Part shown: positions 1 to 5,721 of the stretch, piece by piece
Layout: every line of letters begins with the position of its first letter
How positions within the stretch are numbered: position 1 is the stretch's first letter
Assembly: GCA_903842475.1 (NCBI GenBank)
Contig: CAIMMA010000006.1
Location: 1 to 7,455 of the forward strand
Source: an uncultured bacterium
GTDB taxonomy: Bacteria; Desulfobacterota; Desulfobulbia; Desulfobulbales; Desulfobulbaceae
Direction: 5' to 3'
Length of the DNA: 7,455 nucleotides
The notes under the pieces: model-generated
Databases searched by the model: none
Seen by the model: only the letters and a program-made list of their open reading frames with translations
What the model was told of the DNA's origin: nothing
Translations under genes and position numbers: made by a program

Positions 1-94
1 CCCCGCCACTGTGTGCGGTCGATGTCTCCTCACTCCGCGCTCCCATGTGTAGCCCCCTTCCCTCCAGCGGCATTACCCGCCTTCAATGGTACTA
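1..94. other. Unassigned flank left of the IS
   Basis: I recognise no gene or RNA here. If the IS and one TTAA copy are removed in silico, the minus-strand frame of the interrupted hypothetical gene reads about 21 codons into this flank and then meets TGA at 30-32. Those codons (Gly/Ala/Lys-rich) do not look like an obvious continuation of the aromatic-rich protein on the other side. The flank may therefore be foreign or rearranged DNA rather than the true 3' half of that gene. Confidence 0.3.
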
Positions 95-98
95 TTAA
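95..98. repeat. Probable target-site duplication, left copy (TTAA)
   Basis: TTAA sits directly outside the left inverted repeat and is matched by TTAA at 1620-1623. It fits the YTAR target preference known for IS701-type elements. Beyond these four bases the two flanks no longer match. Confidence 0.6.
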
Positions 99-115
99 TT
101 CTACTTAGTCACATT
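99..115 (+). repeat. IS left terminal inverted repeat
   Basis: The sequence TTCTACTTAGTCACATT matches the reverse complement of 1603-1619 at 16 of 17 positions, with a single A/T difference at base 107. Pairing ends sharply on the inner side. Confidence 0.85.
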
Positions 116-133
116 GCATAACAGCTTAACGTG

Positions 134-162
134 TTGAAATAATATATCATGTTGTGTATAGT
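134..162 (+). promoter_or_regulatory. Candidate sigma-70 promoter of the transposase
   Basis: TTGAAA at 134-139 and TATAGT at 157-162 are separated by 17 bases. Each hexamer differs from the consensus at one position. It lies just inside the left end of the IS and points at the transposase start at 243, which makes it the natural tnp promoter. It is assigned by motif only. Confidence 0.55.
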
Positions 163-206
163 GGCTCATCGTTGTTAATTTTTTTATGGGAAAATTTGAT
201 GAGCCA
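162..206 (+). other. Hairpin in the transposase leader
   Basis: TGGCTCATC at 162-170 is perfectly complementary to GATGAGCCA at 198-206. Inside it AATTTT (177-182) can pair with AAAATT (191-196), which would give a two-part stem. It starts at the end of the promoter's -10 box and ends about 25 bases before the ribosome binding site. In other ISs (IS10 and IS50 are the known examples), leader structures limit transposase translation from transcripts that enter from outside. That role here is inferred. Confidence 0.5.
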
Positions 207-242
207 AAGACCGTATTCGAAAAAATCAAAATAGGTGCAAAA

Positions 243-1604
243 ATGTCATACGCCAACGACCACTTGAGGCGGTGGCGGATTCGTTTTGCGCTTTTCATTC
301 GCGTTACCAACATTTGTTTGTCACCAAGACTCGTTCCGTTATCGCGCAGTCATTGAGTTATCTGAGCGGACTCATGCAGGCTGTTCGTAAAAATGTAGAA
401 CGGATGACCGAAGTCGTGCCGGAAACGGAGTATCAATCATTGCAGCATTTCACGACGCATTCCCCCTGGGAGTACCGCCCCGTAATGGATCAGGTGGCCT
501 TGGACGCCGATCGTCTTTTAGGGGGCACCCCTGACAGCGGCCTCATTCTCGACGAAAGCTCCATGCCCAAAAAAGGGAAAAAGTCTGTCGGCGTTGCCCG
601 CCAATGGTGCGGCCGCCTCGGCAAGGTCGACAATTGTCAGACCGGTGTGTATGCCTCCTTGGTCCAGGGGGCATCGGCAACGATTATCGACTGCCGACTG
701 TATCTGCCCAAGGAGTGGACAGATGACCGTAATCGTTGCAAAGCTGCGGGTGTTCCAGATGACGTCATCTTCAACACCAAATCGCAATTGGCCCTTGCTC
801 TCGTTCATCATGCCAGGTCAATCGGCGTACGATATGCCTGGGTCGGTGTTGACGGTGGGTACGGCAAGGAACCGCTCTTTCTCAAAACCCTTGATGACGA
901 GGGTGAACAGTTTGTTGCCGATGTCCACAAGGATCAGTCTTTTTATCTTGAAGATCCTTGTCCATACATCCCTGATCGACAGACGGTCAAAGGAAGAACT
1001 CCGTCCTTGTACAAAACCAAGAGCACCAGGATGGTGGTGGAACAATGGGCTGCCAGCCAACCGGAAGACGCCTGGCAACGGATAAGCATTCGCGACTCCA
1101 CCAAAGGACGGCTGCAGGTAGATATACTCACGCAGCGAGTCTGGGTTTGGCTTGACCAAAATCAGTCAGTCCGCCAATGGCATCTTGTGGTCAGGCGAGA
1201 CTGACTCCCAAAAAACCATCAAGTACAGCCTTTCCAATGCCCCGCCAGAGACCACACCTGAACGACTCGCTTATATGCAGGGGCAACGTTTTTTTGTTGA
1301 ACGTTCCTTCCAGGATGCCAAAACGACAGCCGGGATGGATCAGTATCAGATTCGAGGCTGGCTGGCCTGGCATCATCATATGGCCATGGTGATGATGTCC
1401 ATGCTCTTTATGCTGGAAACCAGAAGAGAGCAGGAGAAGTCGCACCCGTTGCTCAGTTGTCCCGACATAGCCATATTACTTGCACACTTTCTTCCGCGCC
1501 GCGATACAACTCCCGATGAAGTCTTCCGGCAGATGGAAGTGAGACATCGACAAAGAAAAGCCTCCATAGACTCAGCATATAGACGACAGGCTGCGGCCGG
1601 ATAA
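243..1604 (+). pseudogene. IS701-type DDE transposase, two frameshifts
   Basis: The gene would encode about 450 residues, the usual size for this group. The start is ATG 243, preceded five bases away by AGGTG (233-237). It reads MSYANDHLRRW, but the frame must then shift back by one base near 275 (TGGCGGAT where TGGGCGGAT is expected) to continue as ADSFCAFHSRYQHLFVTK. A second lesion near 1193-1200 adds one base: WHLVVRR runs into TGA at 1202, while the next frame continues ETDSQKTIKYSLSN. The catalytic triad survives across the frames: Asp at 551-553 (LDESSMPKKG), Asp at 851-853 (GVDGGYGKE) and Glu at 1299-1301 (FFVERSFQDAK). The C-terminal ASIDSAYRR motif and the TAA stop (1602-1604) are also present. 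A shorter reading from GTG 272 would hide the first lesion but lacks a sensible ribosome binding site and the family N-terminus. The protein would cut and join the IS ends, but this copy is almost certainly inactive. Confidence 0.85.
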
Positions 1605-1619
1605 TGTGACAAAGTAGAA
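1603..1619 (-). repeat. IS right terminal inverted repeat
   Basis: The sequence AATGTGACAAAGTAGAA is the mirror of the left repeat at 99-115 (16 of 17 matches). The transposase TAA stop (1602-1604) overlaps its inner edge. Confidence 0.85.
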
Positions 1620-1623
1620 TTAA
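1620..1623. repeat. Probable target-site duplication, right copy (TTAA)
   Basis: It matches TTAA at 95-98 directly outside the right inverted repeat. On the minus strand it falls inside the reading frame of the interrupted hypothetical gene, right after the residues LRYLDRP. Confidence 0.6.
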
Positions 1624-2547
1624 CGGTCGATCAAGATAACGGAGGACCGCGGTGCTTGTTCCGGTTATGTGCGCATGGTGGAGCAGGGAATCCATAATGC
1701 CCGCAAGCTTGCCCGGCGAGGTGAAAATCAAATCAGTCGCCCATTCGCTTTGCCATAAGGTCCAATCGTAGGAATAATACGGCCCAAGAATATCCTGCAT
1801 TGCCGGAAAAACAACGGGAAGAAGGCTGTTCAGCCGTTCGGCGAATCGAACATCAAGTTGCCGGTCGAGAAGCTGCTGCGCCTTTTCGTAGTCGCCGATA
1901 TGGAGGAACTTGTTGTCTTTGACCTGGAAATCCCTTCCTGTTCAAGGCTGCGGCGTAACCACTCACGGCCATTGAGGCAGACCTGTATATGATACGGAAA
2001 CCAAGTTTGCAGCCGGATATTCATGAAGCCAAGCTCGGGGTCATCAAAGTAAAAATACAGATGGTTGCATCGGGTTTGGTAATTCTGCAACTGTGGATAC
2101 CCTGTTGCCGCATAGTACCGGGCGCGATAGGATGAACCGGCTTCCAGGCAGGACCGCACCCCGATCAGGCCGCTACTCATCTGTTTCTGTTGTTGCCGTT
2201 CATGGGCCACGGCCTCTTTTCGAGTACGCCATGTCGGGAGAGGGAGGATGCCATCGCCGCAGTTGTCTTTTGCATATTGATCAGCGTGGCCGATGATGAC
2301 CTTGGTTTGAGCTATCATCCACGATTTGTACTCTTTGTTGAGAATGCCTCGATTTCGACAAAAACGCAGGACTTCTCCGGCTGACATCAGGGGAAGGATG
2401 AAACCCTTGAAGACAATGCGATCGAATCCGCTGAGTGAACTCTTGACCAGACCTGAAAACCTTTCTATAAGTTTTTTTATGAATCGCTCTCTTTTGTATT
2501 TTTTGAAATTTGTGGTGATTTTCCATTATACAAAAGAAGCGGCTCAT
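1624..2547 (-). pseudogene. Large conserved hypothetical gene, IS-truncated and frameshifted
   Basis: I do not know a function. The main open stretch (2387 down to 1830) reads MSAGEVLRFCRNRGILNKEY and includes GFMNIRLQTWFPYHIQVCLN. It then falls out of frame near 1928-1932. In the next frame the protein plainly continues as FQVKDNKFLHIGDYEKAQ and MQDILGPYYSYDWTLWQSEW, ending LRYLDRP at the IS edge. Upstream, the frame of MSAGEV stays open back to about 2529 and reads SGLVKSSLSGFDRIVFKGF, which looks like real protein. The likely start is ATG 2547 (MSRFFCIMENHH) in another frame, which would need one base less, perhaps in the six-T run at 2499-2504. The reconstructed part is about 300 residues, aromatic-rich and soluble, with no signal peptide or membrane segment. 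From memory, proteins of this look are conserved hypotheticals of about 400-550 residues in Desulfobacterota, so the C-terminal part is probably missing. The frame repair is well supported and the family identity is weak. Confidence 0.65.
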
Positions 2548-2567
2548 TTCATTCGGAATATTGGGTT

Positions 2568-2587
2568 GCGGGCGCTCAGCCCGCTTT
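2568..2587 (+). terminator. GC-rich hairpin, terminator-like
   Basis: GCGGGC (2568-2573) and GCCCGC (2579-2584) form a perfect six-pair stem around a five-base loop (GCTCA), followed by only three T residues. On the plus strand it could stop transcripts leaving the pseudogene region before xdhC. The short T tract makes this weak, and it could instead be one arm of the larger set of inverted repeats here. Confidence 0.3.
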
Positions 2588-2614
2588 AGGGATAACAGCC
2601 CACCACGGAAATTC

Positions 2615-2652
2615 CGGGGTTATCAGTGTACCGGCGGCATGAAATAACCCCG
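2615..2652. repeat. Nine-base inverted repeat with 20-base loop
   Basis: CGGGGTTAT at 2615-2623 is the exact reverse complement of ATAACCCCG at 2644-2652. No T tract follows, so it is not a classical terminator. It could be an operator or an RNA stem in the xdhC leader, but nothing in the sequence decides between these. Confidence 0.4.
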
Positions 2653-2885
2653 CCAGTCAATATCACGCATGAGCCGCGTATCTGTGTCGTTACTCAAGAA
2701 ACTAACCTGTTCTTCTTACACGTTCTTCTTTGAATGGCACTCCCGGCAACACCCAGGATCAGAGCCATTTTTTTATTGTCGCCTATATACTGGGTGGATA
2801 AGAGCTTACGGGCGTGGGATGCCTCAATACCACCGTTCGCCCCCACGGAACATATTCTCTAAGACCATCACGAGAATCAACCACG

Positions 2886-3926
2886 ATGAAAAAATTGATC
2901 CAACAGATCTGCACCAGCCTGGCCGACGGCCAAGACTTGGTGCTTGTCACCATCGTCAACCAATCCGGCTCCACTCCCAGGCTGGCCGGCGCCAAGATGA
3001 TCATCCTCCTCGACGGCCGCATCGGCGGCTCCATCGGTGGTGGACTAGTCGAGGCCAAGGCCATGGAGGAGGCAAAAACTTGCTTCGCCACCGGACGATT
3101 CCTACGCAGATCCTTCAATCTCGACAATGACGACGCGGCCACCTCCGACATGATCTGCGGCGGCAAGCTGGAGCTTTTCCAGGAGTATATCCGCGCTGAT
3201 GAAGTCAATCGAAGGGTTTTCCACAATCTGTTGATGGCCGTGCAGTCCCGCCGGAGTGTTACTTTGGTCAGCCAGCTCACGGGCAGCAACGGCCCATCCC
3301 TTCGTTTTGTGGTCGATCACCGGGGGAACGCCAGCCGCCACGATATTGCCGAATCCTTGCTGACGACGATCAAACAGGTTCGCTCCTCTACCTCTGCTTC
3401 GACTCTGATCGAGCATCAGGGCCAGTCCTATCTTCTTTCCTATTTCGGGGTGGCCAGCACGGTCTATCTGCTCGGTGCCGGTCACGTCGCAGCCTGTACC
3501 GCCGAGGCGGCTGCCAAAGTCGGTTTTCGGGTAGTGATCATGGACGACCGGTCCGAATTCGCCAACCGCGAGCGTTTTCCACAGGCCGACACCATCCAGG
3601 TGCTTTCCTCCTTTGCCAATTGCTTTAACAGCTTCGAGATCGACGGCGATGCCTATCTGGTGATCGTCACCCGTGGCCACATGCACGACATGGAAGTGCT
3701 TGATCAGGCCCTGCGGACTAAGGCCGGTTACATCGGCATGATTGGCAGCCGCAAGAAGCGCAGCGCCATCTATGCCAAACTGAGGAAACGGGGCATCAGT
3801 GAACAGCAGCTAGAGCAGGTACGTTGTCCCATCGGCACGGCGATTGAAGCCGACACTCCCGAAGAAATCGCGGTTTCCATCGTCGGCGAACTGATTTATC
3901 AACGGGCCACCGGTCGAAGGCCATGA
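2886..3926 (+). CDS. xdhC: XdhC/CoxI-family molybdenum cofactor insertion protein
   Basis: This is a cytoplasmic chaperone of 346 residues. XdhC of Rhodobacter binds molybdenum cofactor and helps place the mature form in xanthine dehydrogenase, and related proteins serve other molybdenum hydroxylases. The N-terminal XdhC/CoxI domain shows QSGSTPR (26-32), GGSIGGGLVEAKA (47-59) and a conserved CGG (91-93). The C-terminal Rossmann-like XdhC_C domain shows VYLLGAGHVA (193-202), the acidic strand end DDR (220-222), GYIGMIGSRKKR (281-292) and CPIG (314-317) before ADTPEEIAVSI. The frame is open upstream to 2814, but MKKLIQ at 2886 gives the normal family N-terminus and the extra 24 residues look like noise. 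The ribosome binding site is weak (GAGA about ten bases upstream). The stop overlaps the next start as ATGA, so translation is coupled. No hydroxylase gene is in view, so the client enzyme is unknown. Confidence 0.92.
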   Translation: MKKLIQQICTSLADGQDLVLVTIVNQSGSTPRLAGAKMIILLDGRIGGSIGGGLVEAKAMEEAKTCFATGRFLRRSFNLDNDDAATSDMICGGKLELFQEYIRADEVNRRVFHNLLMAVQSRRSVTLVSQLTGSNGPSLRFVVDHRGNASRHDIAESLLTTIKQVRSSTSASTLIEHQGQSYLLSYFGVASTVYLLGAGHVAACTAEAAAKVGFRVVIMDDRSEFANRERFPQADTIQVLSSFANCFNSFEIDGDAYLVIVTRGHMHDMEVLDQALRTKAGYIGMIGSRKKRSAIYAKLRKRGISEQQLEQVRCPIGTAIEADTPEEIAVSIVGELIYQRATGRRP

Positions 3927-5086
3927 TACCTGGCTTAGGCTTAAGCGGACTTATTCTTGCCGCTGGCCACTCTTCACGGATGGGCGAGTTGAAGGGGTTG
4001 CTGCCCCTAAACGGGAACACGATGCTGGAAAGATGCGTGACGCTGTTCCGCGACTGCGGTATCGAGGATGTAGTGGTGGTCACCGGGCACCGGGCCGATG
4101 AAGTTGGAGCGGTATCCAAGGGGGCTGGAGCGCGAGTTGCCTACAATCCAAAATATGCCGATGGTATGTACGGATCGATCCGAACCGGAGTGGGACAGCT
4201 CACCGAGCAGTGCGCCGGTTTTTTCCTGCTACCGGTGGATATGCCATTGCTGCGTCGTGGTACCGTTGCCCTTCTTGCCCAGTCTTTTGCCGAGACGCGG
4301 GCAATGATCTCCTACCCGGTGTTCGCCAGCCGGCGCGGGCACCCGCCGTTGCTCCATGGAGATTGCATTCCCGCGATCCTAGCAGAACAAACACCCGAGG
4401 CCGGCCTTCGTACCCTGCTGGCCAGAATTGAAGCCGAGCAACCGACACAAGTGCGAGATGTGCAAGTCGCTGACGCTAATATCCATTTCGACATCGACAC
4501 CCCCGAGGATTTCCTTGCCGGTTGTCTCCGCTTCAACCGGAGCGGGTGGCCCACCATGGCTGAATGTGAGGCGATCCTGGCGCACATCCACCCCATGAAG
4601 GCCAAGGGCCAAGCCCACGGTAAGGCCGTGGCCGAGGTGGCCGTGGCCTTGGGCGAAGCGGTCAACCGGCATAGTGGTCGGGAATTGGATTTGGAACTGT
4701 GCCGGGTTTGCGGTTGGTTGCACGACTTGGCCAAAGGCCATCCCAACCATGAAGCGGAAGGGGCGCGCTGGCTGAACTCGCTAGGGTTCGAACGGGCAGC
4801 CGACATCATCGCCGCCCATAAGGATTTGGAGTGGACACCCGAGAACGGGATTGGCGAACGGGAGCTAGTCAATCTGGCCGACAAACTGATGCGGGGTAAC
4901 CGGTTGGTCAGTATTGAAGAAAGGTTCGAGCAAAAAATGGCCCTCTATCGGGATAATCACGAGGCGGTTCGTGCCATGCAGAGCCGTTATCAGTTGGCCC
5001 TGCAATTGGCCGCTGCAGTTAAGGTGGAAATGGGCCAACCCCTGGCGGATCTGACCGAAATAGCCGGGACCTTATGCAGCATTTGA
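3923..5086 (+). CDS. MocA-like molybdopterin nucleotidyltransferase fused to HD domain
   Basis: This 387-residue protein joins two enzymes. Residues 8-200 form a MobA/MocA-type NTP transferase. The nucleotide-binding loop is LILAAGHSSRMG (10-21) with Lys24, the first metal-binding Asp is in VDMP (105-108), and a second acidic motif is FDIDTPED (189-196). Next to xdhC, the likely reaction is transfer of CMP from CTP to Mo-molybdopterin, as done by E. coli MocA (about 190 residues). GMP transfer cannot be excluded. Residues about 212-387 form an HD phosphohydrolase domain with His232, His267-Asp268 (WLHDLAKG), His299 (AAHKD) and Asp320 (LADKL). All expected metal ligands are present, so it is probably active on some phosphate ester or nucleotide, but the substrate is unknown. 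The start overlaps the xdhC stop by four bases, and GAAGG lies very close upstream. The end overlaps the phosphatase gene by 13 bases. Confidence 0.88.
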   Translation: MIPGLGLSGLILAAGHSSRMGELKGLLPLNGNTMLERCVTLFRDCGIEDVVVVTGHRADEVGAVSKGAGARVAYNPKYADGMYGSIRTGVGQLTEQCAGFFLLPVDMPLLRRGTVALLAQSFAETRAMISYPVFASRRGHPPLLHGDCIPAILAEQTPEAGLRTLLARIEAEQPTQVRDVQVADANIHFDIDTPEDFLAGCLRFNRSGWPTMAECEAILAHIHPMKAKGQAHGKAVAEVAVALGEAVNRHSGRELDLELCRVCGWLHDLAKGHPNHEAEGARWLNSLGFERAADIIAAHKDLEWTPENGIGERELVNLADKLMRGNRLVSIEERFEQKMALYRDNHEAVRAMQSRYQLALQLAAAVKVEMGQPLADLTEIAGTLCSI

Positions 5087-5721
5087 TCTACCTGCTCCGT
5101 CATGGCGAGGTAGACAAGTCCGTTCCGCGTCGTTTCCTGGGCCGGACCGATTTACCACTCAATGCTAGCGGCATTCGTCAGGCTCTCGCCCTGGGCGCAC
5201 ACTTGCACCCCATTCCTTTTGCCCGGGTCATCGCCTCGCCTCTTAAGCGGGCGAAACAGACCGCGATGCTGGTCAGCGGCCGGCCAATTGAGGCCATCGA
5301 GGTCATCGACGCCCTCGCCGAGATCAACCTGGGTGATTGGGAAGGAAGCACCGTGGCCGAAATCGAGCACAACTTCCCCGGTGCCCACAAACAACGCGGC
5401 CGGGATCTGGCGCACTATCGACCCCCGGGTGGCGAGAGCTTCAGCGATCTGGCGGCCCGCGCCTGTCCTGTCCTGTTCGATCTGGCCGCGCAGAACTGTG
5501 GCCCTCTGCTGATTGTTGCCCATGCTGGCGTCAACCGGGTCCTGCTTTCTCGGCTCCTCCACCGTCCCCTTCAACGGTTGCTGGAGATTCCCCAGGACTA
5601 CGGTGCGGTCAACATTCTGAGGATAAAGGCTCAATTGTGGCCACGACCCCTAATCAGCATGCGGTGGCCAGTGCGATCAACGCCGGGGATGTGGGGAGCG
5701 GTCTCGCCCAGGCCCTGCTGA
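5074..5721 (+). CDS. Histidine phosphatase (CobC/phosphoglycerate mutase-like), altered C-terminus
   Basis: This is a cytoplasmic enzyme of the histidine phosphatase superfamily. It carries the catalytic LLRHGE motif (Arg9, His10, Gly11), Arg59 (SPLKRAKQTA), Glu83 in LAEINLGDWEG and the second catalytic His150 in VAHAGVNR. The fold is complete to about residue 182 (IPQDYGAVNIL). It resembles alpha-ribazole phosphatases, but no cobalamin genes are nearby, so its substrate is more likely linked to the molybdopterin nucleotide made upstream. That is inference. The start lies 13 bases inside the previous gene, so expression is translationally coupled. The last roughly 33 residues (Trp/Arg/Pro-rich, ending SPRPC) do not resemble the family. 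They come from reading out of frame through autotransporter DNA that begins near 5628, so the native C-terminus appears to have been replaced. The core is probably still functional. Confidence 0.85.
   Translation: MQHLIYLLRHGEVDKSVPRRFLGRTDLPLNASGIRQALALGAHLHPIPFARVIASPLKRAKQTAMLVSGRPIEAIEVIDALAEINLGDWEGSTVAEIEHNFPGAHKQRGRDLAHYRPPGGESFSDLAARACPVLFDLAAQNCGPLLIVAHAGVNRVLLSRLLHRPLQRLLEIPQDYGAVNILRIKAQLWPRPLISMRWPVRSTPGMWGAVSPRPC

Larger units (their letters stand above)
99..1619 (+). mobile_element. IS701-family-like insertion sequence, about 1.5 kb
   Basis: The element is bounded by 17-bp inverted repeats that match at 16 of 17 positions (99-115 and 1603-1619) and is flanked on both sides by TTAA (95-98 and 1620-1623). 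IS701-family elements are known for 4-bp YTAR target duplications, and TTAA fits that pattern. TTAA is palindromic, so it could equally be the outermost part of the repeats. The single gene inside is a DDE transposase whose sequence fits this family (motifs LDES, GVDGGYG, VERSFQDAK). The stop codon of the transposase gene overlaps the right repeat, as is common in compact ISs. The transposase is frameshifted twice, so the copy is probably unable to move by itself but could be mobilised in trans, because both ends look intact. Confidence 0.85.
2548..2885. other. Noncoding stretch upstream of xdhC, rich in inverted repeats
   Basis: No open frame here looks like protein. The stretch separates the divergent hypothetical pseudogene from the xdhC operon. 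It holds the hairpin at 2568-2584, the palindrome CGGAAATTCCG at 2606-2616, the inverted repeat 2615-2623/2644-2652, and an outer pair GCGGCTCAT (2539-2547) / ATGAGCCGC (2669-2677). No strong promoter for xdhC was found. Weak candidates are TTGTCG (2776-2781) followed by GATAAGAG, and TTGAAA (2503-2508) with TATACA (2527-2532). No molybdenum-cofactor riboswitch fold was recognised. Confidence 0.4.

Noticed and set aside
1..94. Group II intron end on the minus strand
   Set aside because: The Gly/Lys-rich translation gave a vague impression of intron-associated sequence, but no domain V (GAGC ... GAAA ... GUUC pairing) is present.
594..1085. Plus-strand 163-codon open frame inside the transposase
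   Set aside because: It overlaps the transposase in another frame and has no conserved-looking motifs. It is a shadow of the real gene.
1190..1215. Possible programmed +1 frameshift joining the two transposase halves (GAC TGA C)
   Set aside because: There is no prfB-like slippery CTT TGA context and no stimulatory Shine-Dalgarno-like element just upstream. A second, opposite lesion near 275 also exists, so mutation is the simpler explanation.
162..2547. Shared GGCTCAT motif in the IS leader (163-169) and at 2541-2547
   Set aside because: A seven-base match between two unrelated contexts is expected by chance in a window of this size.
2735..2750. Sigma-54 promoter-like TGGCAC at 2735-2740 followed by GCAAC
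   Set aside because: The second GC element lies two bases too close to the GG element for the fixed -24/-12 spacing, so it does not fit a sigma-54 promoter.
2640..2885. Molybdenum-cofactor riboswitch ahead of xdhC
   Set aside because: The context would suit one, but I could not match the conserved core or its arrangement of stems. A covariance-model search would decide.
3102..3686. Minus-strand 194-codon open frame opposite xdhC
   Set aside because: It lies entirely opposite a strongly supported gene, with composition typical of an antisense shadow and no recognisable domain.
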